Both the position numbers and the translations under genes were made by a program. Of a DNA stretch of 13,059 nucleotides, positions 5,874 to 11,999 are shown piece after piece (within the stretch, counting starts at the first letter, position 1; the number at the start of each line of letters is the position of its first letter). Source of the stretch: an uncultured Clostridia bacterium. GTDB lineage: Bacteria; Bacillota; Clostridia; Oscillospirales; Oscillospiraceae. The stretch lies in contig CAMEWZ010000032.1 of NCBI GenBank assembly GCA_945946745.1, forward strand, positions 1 to 13,059, given 5' to 3'. The notes below the pieces were generated by a model, which ran no database searches, had not been told where the DNA came from, and was given only the letters and a program-made list of their open reading frames with translations.

Positions 5874-7931
5874 ATGGACGAAAGATTAAAGCCTCTGTTT
5901 ACCCCCTGGAAAATCGGGAATTTGGAGATCAAAAACCGGATTGTCCTCACCTCCATGGGCGGAACAGACCTGTTCGGCTGGATGGAGAAGAACCACTTTG
6001 ACAAAGACGGCGCAAAGTTCATTCTGGAGGTCGCAAAAAACAACGTGGGCCTGGTGCTGCCCGGCTGCCAGCCGGTGTACAACCCCATGTTCGGCCAGTG
6101 GCTCCACAAAAACAAGAAAATGTACGACGATCTGGCAAAATGGATGCCGGAGTTCCACAAAACCGGCGCCAAGCTGTTTGTCCAGCTGACCGCGGGCTTC
6201 GGCCGCTCCTTCACCGTCAGCGAAATGATGGAGACGCTCTACAACAACAAGGTGCTGCGGGTGCTGTCCAAGCCGGTGATGGATCTGGACAAAATCACCG
6301 CCTCCGCCAGCCCCTCGGAAAACCGCTGGTCGGATAAGCTGCCCTCCCGGGAGATGACCAAGGCGGAGATTCAGGAGATTATCGACTCCTTCGCCAAAAG
6401 CGCCGCCCTGCTGAAGGCGGCAGGGGTGGACGGCGTGGAGGTACACGCGGTGCATGAGGGCTACCTTCTGGATCAGTTTACCTTGAAGTACGTCAACCAG
6501 CGCACCGATGAATACGGCGGCAGCCTGGAAAACCGCTACCGCTTCGCGGCGGAGATCGTGAAAGCCATCAAGGCCGCCTGCGGCCCGGATTTCCCGGTGT
6601 CCCTGCGCTACAGCGTGGTGTCCAAAACCAAGGGTATGCGCCAGGGCGCGCTGCCCGGGGAGGACTACGTGGAGGCTGGCCGGGACATGGCGGAATCCGA
6701 AATTGCCGCGAAGTTCTTACAGGACGCGGGCTACGACATGCTCAACTGCGACAACGGTACTTACGATGCTTGGTACTGGGCACATCCGCCTATCTACATG
6801 CCGGAAAACTGCAACCTGGAGGACGTGAAGCACATTAAGCGGTTCGTGGACATCCCTGTGGTCTGCGCCGGACGGATGGTTCCGGAGACGGCGGCGGAGG
6901 CCATTGCCGCCGGGGAGATTGACGGCGCGGGCTTTGCCCGTCCCTTCCTGGCCGATCAGGCCTGGGTCACCAAGCTGCTGGAGGATCGCCCGGAGGATAT
7001 CCGTCCGTGCATTCTGTGCCACAACGGCTGCTTCAACATGTGCCACTACAAGGGCGTGCCCAACGACCAGGATCTGATGGATTCTTTGCACCTGGCCCGG
7101 TGCGCCGTCAACGCGGAGACCATGCAGTGGGGCAAGCACTACATCAAAAAGACGAAGAACCCCCAGACCGTCCACATCATCGGCGGCGGCATCGGCGGTA
7201 TGGAGGCCGCCCGGGTGCTGGCCCTGCGGGGCCACAAGCCGGTGATTCACGAAAAGAGCGACCGCCTGGGCGGCACCTTCATCGCCGCCAGCGCCGAGAG
7301 CTATAAGGGCAAGCTCCGGGATCTGCTGGCCTGGTACATCCGACAGATGGAGCAGCTGGGGGTGGAGATTCACTTTGGCGAGACGGTAACGGATTTGTCC
7401 GCCTTTGACGGACAGCAGGTGATCGTCGCCACCGGCTCCACCCCCCGGGTGCTGCGGAGCGTGCCGGGGCACGAAAAAATGATCGAGGCCTGCGAATACC
7501 TCACCGGCACGCCGGTTGGGCAGCGGGTGGCCGTGGTCGGCGGTGGCCTCACTGGCTCGGAGATTGCCTACGAGCTGGCGCTGCAGGGCCGGGATGTTAC
7601 CATTGTGGAGATGAAGGACGATCTGGTAGCCCAAAAGGGCGTGTGCCTGGCCAACAGCTCCTATCTGCGGGAGTGGTTCGCCCTGCACCAGGTGCCGGTC
7701 TATCTGGAAACCACGCTGAAGGCGGTGGGGGACGGCTCCATCCTCTGCCAGCGCAAGGATGGCAGAGAGGTGGAGATTCCCTGCGACAGCGTCATCAGCT
7801 CCGCCGGTTACCTGCCTGCCCCCATCGCAAAAGAGGGCGGCAACGTCCATCTGGTAGGCGACTGCCGGAAGGTGGGCAATCTGCGCAGCGTCATCTGGCG
7901 GGCCTATGAGGTCGCCATGGCTATCAAATAA
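5874..7931 (+). CDS. Enoate-reductase-like flavoprotein (Old Yellow Enzyme, 4Fe-4S, FAD)
   Basis: A 685-residue protein with the layout of 2-enoate reductase and 2,4-dienoyl-CoA reductase. Residues 1-375 form the FMN-binding TIM barrel (LFTPWKIGNLEIKNRIV start; GVDGVEVHAVHEGYLLDQF with the two substrate-binding His; NQRTDEYGGSLENRYRF). A cluster motif follows at Cys379, Cys382 and Cys386, with a candidate fourth ligand at Cys390 or Cys410. The C-terminal half has two Rossmann folds, GGGIGG (near 436, FAD) and GGGLTG (near 560, NAD(P)H). The family passes electrons from NAD(P)H through FAD and Fe-S to FMN to reduce an activated C=C bond, in the cytosol. AGGAGG precedes the ATG, and the gene leads the operon with the AcnX subunits. 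The substrate cannot be read from sequence; bile-acid (BaiCD/BaiH-type), cinnamate-type and aconitate-type enoates are all conceivable. Confidence 0.85.
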   Translation: MDERLKPLFTPWKIGNLEIKNRIVLTSMGGTDLFGWMEKNHFDKDGAKFILEVAKNNVGLVLPGCQPVYNPMFGQWLHKNKKMYDDLAKWMPEFHKTGAKLFVQLTAGFGRSFTVSEMMETLYNNKVLRVLSKPVMDLDKITASASPSENRWSDKLPSREMTKAEIQEIIDSFAKSAALLKAAGVDGVEVHAVHEGYLLDQFTLKYVNQRTDEYGGSLENRYRFAAEIVKAIKAACGPDFPVSLRYSVVSKTKGMRQGALPGEDYVEAGRDMAESEIAAKFLQDAGYDMLNCDNGTYDAWYWAHPPIYMPENCNLEDVKHIKRFVDIPVVCAGRMVPETAAEAIAAGEIDGAGFARPFLADQAWVTKLLEDRPEDIRPCILCHNGCFNMCHYKGVPNDQDLMDSLHLARCAVNAETMQWGKHYIKKTKNPQTVHIIGGGIGGMEAARVLALRGHKPVIHEKSDRLGGTFIAASAESYKGKLRDLLAWYIRQMEQLGVEIHFGETVTDLSAFDGQQVIVATGSTPRVLRSVPGHEKMIEACEYLTGTPVGQRVAVVGGGLTGSEIAYELALQGRDVTIVEMKDDLVAQKGVCLANSSYLREWFALHQVPVYLETTLKAVGDGSILCQRKDGREVEIPCDSVISSAGYLPAPIAKEGGNVHLVGDCRKVGNLRSVIWRAYEVAMAIK

Positions 7932-7942
7932 GGAGGAATACC

Positions 7943-9214
7943 ATGCTTTTAACACAGGAACAGCAGCAGATTTTGGATGGCGGCAAGGGTCAGACCATGG
8001 CAAAGATCATGCAGACCCTGGTTCGCTACGGCGAGCTGTATCACGCGGACGCCATGATCCCCGTGACGGGGAAATATAACCACCTGGTCACATCCTTCGG
8101 CTTGAAGGCGCTGACCCCGGTGTATGAGCTGATGGATCAGCTCATCGCGGAGGGCGCCGTCTCCGGCACCAAGTTCACCGCCGACCCCCGGCCCCTGGAC
8201 AAGAATGTGCCCAGCAGCTTTCTACAGGACATCATTTTCAACCATTTCATGTACAGCAAGCAGGACTTTTACGAGGAGCAGCTGCAAAAGCTGGGTCTGA
8301 TGGAGAAGGACGCCTTCACCTGCACCTGCTACATGGACGAGGTGGGCAACACCCCGGAAAAGGGCGACATTCTCTCCTGGTCGGAGTCCTCCGCCGTGGT
8401 CTATGCCAACTCGGTTTTGGCTGCCCGGTGCAACCGCAATTCCGGCATCATCGATCTGATGGGTGCCATCTGCGGCTTTGTGCCCCGGTTTGGCCTGCTG
8501 ACCGACGAGGGCCGGAAGGCTACCTGGATCGTGGAGGTTCGCACCACGAAAAAGCCGGAGGCGCAGCTTCTCGGCTCTGCCATCGGCATGAAGGTGATGG
8601 AGGACGTTCCCTATATCAAGGGCCTGGACAAGTGGCTGGGCACACTGGATGATGAAGCCAAGGCCTATCTTAAGGACATGGGCGCGGCCACGGCCTCCAA
8701 CGGCGCGGTGGGACTGTACCATGTGGCGGGCATCACCCCCGAGGCGGTGGAGCAGGGCGAGGCGCTGATCTGCCCGGACGCGAAGGTCTACGTCATTGAC
8801 GATGCCGAACTGCAGCGGGTATACGATTCCTACCCCGTGATCTGGAAGAAGAAGGACGCCACCCCCAAGCTGTGCTTCATGGGCTGTCCCCACATGAGCT
8901 TGCACCAGCTGATGGATTGGACAGACCGGGTAGAGGCGGGGCTGAAGGCCGCCGGAAACAAGAAGGTGGTCATCCCCACGGTGTTCACCGCCGCCCCGGC
9001 GGTGATCGAGAAGTTCAACGCCACCCCCTACGCCCCCCGGCTGAAGGAAACCGGCGTGATTCTCTCCTACATCTGCCCGCTGATGTACATGAACAACCCC
9101 TTGAGCGCCAAGATGCCCGTCATCACCTCCAGCAACAAGCTGCGCACCTACACCAGCGCCCGCTACTATACCGATGACGAAATCCTGGCTCAGATCACGA
9201 AAGGAGGCAACTGA
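7943..9214 (+). CDS. Aconitase X-type dehydratase, large subunit (DUF521)
   Basis: A 423-residue protein of the AcnX catalytic-domain family. Family landmarks are clear: TCTCYMDEVGNTP (Cys127, Cys129), WSESSAVVYANSVLAARCNR (146-165, Cys163), CFMGCPHMS (Cys311, Cys315), a late SYICPL (Cys378) and the end segment ITSSNKLRTYTSARYY. Several of these Cys probably bind the Fe-S or iron cofactor. Characterised AcnX enzymes remove water from cis-3-hydroxy-L-proline (bacteria) or mevalonate 5-phosphate (archaea). The protein is split from its swivel subunit, which is the next gene. AGGAGG overlaps the previous stop, with an 11-base gap. Neighbouring an enoate-type reductase rather than a proline or isoprenoid gene suggests another hydroxy acid as substrate; this is inference. 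Confidence 0.85.
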   Translation: MLLTQEQQQILDGGKGQTMAKIMQTLVRYGELYHADAMIPVTGKYNHLVTSFGLKALTPVYELMDQLIAEGAVSGTKFTADPRPLDKNVPSSFLQDIIFNHFMYSKQDFYEEQLQKLGLMEKDAFTCTCYMDEVGNTPEKGDILSWSESSAVVYANSVLAARCNRNSGIIDLMGAICGFVPRFGLLTDEGRKATWIVEVRTTKKPEAQLLGSAIGMKVMEDVPYIKGLDKWLGTLDDEAKAYLKDMGAATASNGAVGLYHVAGITPEAVEQGEALICPDAKVYVIDDAELQRVYDSYPVIWKKKDATPKLCFMGCPHMSLHQLMDWTDRVEAGLKAAGNKKVVIPTVFTAAPAVIEKFNATPYAPRLKETGVILSYICPLMYMNNPLSAKMPVITSSNKLRTYTSARYYTDDEILAQITKGGN

Positions 9215-9215
9215 T

Positions 9216-9659
9216 ATGAAAGAATTTACCGGACGCGTGGTAGCCGGGGGCTGCGTCACCGCCCCCGCCCTGGTTTCCCACGGCGGACTGAACACCCTGG
9301 CCTCCTTCCAGAAGGCTCTGCAATTCGGGGATAAGAAAGCCACCTGCGGCGATCAGAACAACCCCGACCTCTACGGCAAGCCCATGGCCGGCACGGCCCT
9401 GTGCCTGCCCCGAACCATCGGCTCCACCACCGGCGGCCTGGTGCTGTACTGCGCCTGCGCCATGAAGCGGCAGCCGGCGTGTATGCTGTTCTCCGAGCCC
9501 ATCGACTCCCTGGCCGCTGCCGGGGCAATCCTCCAGGACGTCTGGCTCAGCGACTCCTCCATGCCGGTGATCGATTCCCTGGGAGAGGAATTCCTCCGCT
9601 ATGTCCGCGACGGCATGACCGTTACCGTGAAGGAAAACGGCGTGGTCACGGTGGGGTGA
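9216..9659 (+). CDS. Aconitase X-type dehydratase, small swivel subunit (DUF126)
   Basis: A 147-residue DUF126 protein, the swivelling-domain partner of the AcnX large subunit. It starts with FTGRVVAGGCVTAPALVS, typical of the family, has NPDLYGKPMAGTALCLPRTIGSTTGG (active-site loop at 69-74), then CAMKRQPACMLFSEPIDSLAAAGAIL. In characterised AcnX enzymes the loop with the conserved Ser lies at the subunit interface and contributes to catalysis; here it reads GSTTGG. I chose the ATG at 9216, one base after the large-subunit stop, because AAGGAGG lies 8 nt upstream. An in-frame ATG at 9174 would overlap the large subunit by 41 bases and has no such site. It is the last gene of the operon, followed by a terminator at 9675-9709. 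Confidence 0.85.
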   Translation: MKEFTGRVVAGGCVTAPALVSHGGLNTLASFQKALQFGDKKATCGDQNNPDLYGKPMAGTALCLPRTIGSTTGGLVLYCACAMKRQPACMLFSEPIDSLAAAGAILQDVWLSDSSMPVIDSLGEEFLRYVRDGMTVTVKENGVVTVG

Positions 9660-9674
9660 CGTTTCCAAGCAAAT

Positions 9675-9709
9675 CGGGCGGATCCATTGGGATCCGCCCG
9701 TTCCTTTTT
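9675..9709 (+). terminator. Intrinsic terminator of the AcnX operon
   Basis: CGGGCGGATCC (9675-9685) pairs perfectly with 9690-9700 across the loop ATTG, followed by the T-rich tract TTCCTTTTT. It lies 15 bases after the small-subunit stop codon. Confidence 0.9.
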
Positions 9710-9770
9710 CCATATCTGCATAATGATAAAGCCAGAAAGGAAAACAACCGGCCGTCCAAAAGCCGGAAAT

Positions 9771-9833
9771 GGCTCGGATGAAATTCCATTCCTCCGCAAC
9801 CACGGAAAAATAGCGCAGGCTCCGCAAATCCAT
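9771..9833 (-). pseudogene. N-terminal remnant of a LysR-type regulator
   Basis: On the minus strand, an ATG at 9833 with a good ribosome binding site (GGAGG, about 11 nt upstream) opens MDLRSLRYFSVVAEEWNFIRA, the typical first 21 residues of LysR-type regulators (consensus near MDLRQLRYFVAVAEEGNFTRAA). After 9771 the frame continues into unrelated sequence, with no helix-turn-helix completion and no effector domain, so roughly 280 residues are missing. The fragment lies just after the AcnX operon and just before a long repeat copy. It may be what remains of a regulator of the neighbouring operon. Confidence 0.6.
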
Positions 9834-9862
9834 AGGCTTTCCGCCTCCGGGGCTGTTATACG

Positions 9863-9986
9863 GATATTCCATAAAAAACATTCATTCGCAAGAATGGAAG
9901 TTTTTGATAGGAAGATCATAATGAGACGGGTTTCCATGATTTTCTATTCCGAAAATCATGGAAACGACAACGCCGCCAGGCGCGGC
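9863..9986 (+). repeat. Structured dispersed repeat, long copy A
   Basis: Starts GATATTCCATAAAAAAC. Hairpin 1 spans 9874-9905: AAAAAC..GTTTTT, one A.A mismatch, then CATTC/GAATG with a GCAA (GNRA) loop. A linker at 9907-9930 is identical over 24 nt to copy B. Hairpin 2 is a perfect 15-bp stem (9930-9944 with 9951-9965, loop TATTCC). A core with CGCC-GCCA-GGCG follows (9971-9982). It ends beside the hydrolase stop codon, in inverse orientation to that gene, and lacks copy B's third hairpin. A short ORF from ATG 9921 with an AGGA 5' of it is probably incidental. Confidence 0.85.
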
Positions 9987-9996
9987 AAACGGAAGG

Positions 9997-10947
9997 CTAT
10001 CGTTCCTTTACGATTTCCAAAACCCAGTTCCCATACGCAGCCGCGTGGTTTATGGAGAACTCCCCATGGTACAGCCGGGGAAGAACCCGCAGGGTGCTGC
10101 CTGGGAATCGCTTATGGATTTCTTCTGCGGAGCGCCGCATGGTTTGGGTTTCCTTTTCCCCCACGAATATGTGAACCTTGGCGGAACAATGCGAAATGGA
10201 AGGTTTCAGAGTGTACAACGAGTTTGCCTGCAAAAAAGCGATCATATCCTGCTTTGTAATCTGACAGGTATCTCTGAAATAATCCGCAAACAACTCGGAA
10301 TGTATCTTAAGAGACTGAAATTGGCATTTTGAAAACCAGGGATATTGGATCAAGCTATAGCAGCTTCCAAAGGCCGGCTTGATGAAAAAAGCGGTCATTT
10401 TGGAAGGGATGACCCGTGCGCTTTCCACCAACGCATACCGGCAGGCATCTTTGCGCTGAGACAAGATCTCCAGCAAAATCTGGCCGCCCAGGGATAGACC
10501 GCCGATCATCAACACAGAGCCGCCAAAGCGTTCATCGATAAAATCCAGGATTTCTCTGGCGTTTTCTTCTATTGTCGTGAATGCCCTGTCGCTTCCGGCA
10601 TGGCCATCCAATATCGGAAGGATCACATGAAAATGCGCTTGCAGCAGTTCGGCGACTTCTCTGTAATTCCACCAGGATAACCCACCCCCGTGTAAGAGGA
10701 TGACCACATCATGCTTTCCATAGTCCTCAATAAAGCCATCGTCCTTACTAAAAATAGCTAAATAGTCATAATTAGCAAGTAACTCCTCGTGAAGATCTTC
10801 GCAGGATACATCCCTTGTCCAGATGTCTCCATCATACCGCGGTTCTCCCAGGCTCCAACCAAGTGAGGCTGTTAAGGCCTTTGGTCTGACATTGAATCGA
10901 ATAACAAAATAGCAAAATCCAGAATCTCCCTGGGAAACAAGGTACAT
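9997..10947 (-). CDS. Alpha/beta hydrolase with a foreign-looking N-terminal extension
   Basis: Residues 80-316 form an alpha/beta hydrolase: oxyanion motif LLHGGGLSWWNY (84-95), nucleophile Ser152 in GGLSLGGQ, an acidic residue at Glu264 or Glu266 in VGEKETQ, and His294 in YHGEFS. The enzyme is probably a cytosolic esterase or lipase-like hydrolase of unknown substrate. Residues 1-77 do not belong to that fold: CYFVIRFNVRP, GEPRYDGDIWTRDVS and NYDYLAIFSKDDGFIEDYG look like the soluble C-terminal tail of GT-C-type membrane proteins, and the likeness continues upstream in the same open frame to about 11010. The ATG at 10947 has AGGAGG at 5-6 nt, so I used it. GTG at 10707, preceded by GGAA, would give a hydrolase without the extension. 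Codon and base use are more A/T-rich than in the neighbouring operons, suggesting separate origin. Confidence 0.7.
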   Translation of the reverse strand: MYLVSQGDSGFCYFVIRFNVRPKALTASLGWSLGEPRYDGDIWTRDVSCEDLHEELLANYDYLAIFSKDDGFIEDYGKHDVVILLHGGGLSWWNYREVAELLQAHFHVILPILDGHAGSDRAFTTIEENAREILDFIDERFGGSVLMIGGLSLGGQILLEILSQRKDACRYALVESARVIPSKMTAFFIKPAFGSCYSLIQYPWFSKCQFQSLKIHSELFADYFRDTCQITKQDMIAFLQANSLYTLKPSISHCSAKVHIFVGEKETQTMRRSAEEIHKRFPGSTLRVLPRLYHGEFSINHAAAYGNWVLEIVKER

Positions 10948-11054
10948 GTTATCCTCCTCACTGCATGTTAATTCAATCTTGTCTGTCAGCATGGCAAAGA
11001 CTTCTCTTTCTTCTATAGAAGTACGCACTTCGTCTCTGCTTGAAAAATCGGACA

Positions 11055-11377
11055 GACTTTTGGTTGGAGAAACAACTTTGGCGGAACAGTTCCATTTGAA
11101 TCCCCAGTATATCAGCCAGCTGTTTAAGAGTGAGATTGGCGTGAATTTCCTGGCTTACTTGACCAATATCCGGATGGAAAAGGCGAAAAAGCTGCTGCTG
11201 ACCAGCTCTGCGTCCATTGCGGAGGTAGCGGAGCAGTCGGGCTATGGGGACTACCGGGTATTTACAAAGGTGTTCAAAAAATCCGAAGGCATCACCCCCT
11301 CCCAGTACCGGCGGGATTTCCTGGAGGTTTCAGAAACGGGACGAACCATGTATGTGCCGCAAATCGCGTCCCTGTAA
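11055..11377 (+). pseudogene. C-terminal remnant of an AraC-family regulator
   Basis: The frame ending in TAA at 11375-11377 encodes most of the AraC double helix-turn-helix domain: TLAEQFHLNPQYISQLFKSE, then FLAYLTNIRMEKAKKLLL, then the second helix pair IAEVAEQSGYGDYRVFTKVFKK and the signature EGITPSQYRRDF. The domain is well preserved but begins abruptly near 11055. Upstream in the same frame (to ATG 10946) is only the antisense of the hydrolase extension, with no ligand-binding or receiver domain. An intact AraC protein would need 150 or more additional residues. There is no ribosome binding site close to a suitable start codon. I read this as the 3' end of a broken regulator gene. Confidence 0.7.
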
Positions 11378-11380
11378 CAG

Positions 11381-11407
11381 AAAAAGGCAGCCGGGTTCCC
11401 GGCTGCC
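11381..11407 (-). terminator. Intrinsic terminator of the SASP gene
   Basis: GGCAGCCGGG (11386-11395) is perfectly complementary to 11398-11407, and on the minus strand the stem is followed by TTTTT (11385-11381). It lies 17 bases beyond the SASP stop codon. The AraC remnant's stop lies 4 bases from its T-run, so the hairpin may serve convergent transcripts from both sides. Confidence 0.9.
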
Positions 11408-11423
11408 TGCATAGGGGGAGGCG

Positions 11424-11618
11424 TTACTGCATACCCTGCTCGTAGGCCTCAATCATCTTCTTGACCATCTGTCCGCCGACGGAACCGGCTTCCCGGGAGG
11501 TCAGGTGGCCGTTGTAGCCGTTGGTCAGATTGACGCCCACCTCGGAAGCGGCCTGCATCTTGAACTTGTCCATGGCCTCGCGGGCCTGGGGGATGTTGAT
11601 CTGGTTGTTGCTCTTCAT
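11424..11618 (-). CDS. Alpha/beta-type small acid-soluble spore protein
   Basis: A 64-residue SASP. These proteins coat and protect DNA in dormant spores and are degraded by the GPR protease at germination. The family core is clear: ASEVGVNL, holding the GPR cleavage region (ASE followed by V), and then GHLTSREAGSVGGQMVKKMIEAYEQ. Length is normal. I chose ATG at 11618, 10 nt after AGGAG; an in-frame TTG at 11624 is only 4 nt from that site. Expression would normally come from a forespore sigma-G promoter; I could not identify a convincing one upstream. The gene has its own terminator and is monocistronic. Confidence 0.9.
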   Translation of the reverse strand: MKSNNQINIPQAREAMDKFKMQAASEVGVNLTNGYNGHLTSREAGSVGGQMVKKMIEAYEQGMQ

Positions 11619-11775
11619 ATCCAAATCGCTCCTTTGTCGTTTTTTCCGGAAAGTTCAGACGCTTTCCGGGGGAAAACGACTTTTCTTTCCGCATCCATAG
11701 CTTTTCCCGGAACGAAAAAGCTATAAGTGTGAATGCAAGCCAAGATAAGAAATAACTGGAATGCACGGTTTCCAT

Positions 11776-11816
11776 AAAAAATATCCGGCTATGCGCTATG
11801 CACAGCCGGATATTTT
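11776..11816 (-). terminator. Intrinsic terminator downstream of the nitroreductase/repeat region
   Basis: AAAATATCCGGCT (11778-11790) pairs perfectly with 11804-11816 across a 13-nt loop, and on the minus strand the stem ends in TTTTTT (11781-11776). It would stop transcripts from the nitroreductase gene after they pass through repeat copy B. It is preceded on the plus strand by TTCCATAAAAAA, the same 12 bases that begin both long repeat copies. Confidence 0.7.
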
Positions 11817-11836
11817 GAACGAAAAAGAATTATACT

Positions 11837-11993
11837 GATATTCCATAAAAAACTTAAATTTGCGAGAATTGAAGTTTTTTATAGGAAGATCATAATGAGA
11901 CGGGATTCTATGATTTTCTATCTCGAAAATCATAGAATCGACAACGCCGTTAGGCGGTGTCTATCTGATAAAACCAAATGGTTTTATCAGATA
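11837..11993 (+). repeat. Structured dispersed repeat, long copy B
   Basis: Same order as copy A. GATATTCCATAAAAAAC start; hairpin 1 at 11847-11880 with AATTT/GAATT and a GCGA (GNRA) loop; the invariant 24-nt linker at 11881-11904; hairpin 2, a perfect 15-bp stem (11904-11918 with 11925-11939); and the core CGCC-GTTA-GGCG (11945-11956) running into GTGTC. Copy B adds hairpin 3, a perfect 14-bp stem (11962-11975 with 11980-11993) with loop AAAT. Differences from copy A in the stems are compensated. It ends 6 bases from the nitroreductase stop codon, in inverse orientation to that gene. Confidence 0.85.
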
Positions 11994-11999
11994 ATAGTA

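Noticed and set aside
6717..9343. Minus-strand ORFs of about 428 and 373 codons under the reductase and AcnX genes
   Set aside because: Mirror frames of well-supported genes; rich in His, Gly and Val with no conserved motif.
9195..9770. Minus-strand continuation of the LysR-like frame
   Set aside because: Beyond 9771 the translation loses LysR similarity, runs through the terminator and is antisense to the AcnX small subunit, so only the first 21 codons are counted as the remnant.
11636..11775. Sigma-G promoter for the SASP gene
   Set aside because: Expected from biology, but no pair of hexamers with acceptable spacing stood out, so none is annotated.
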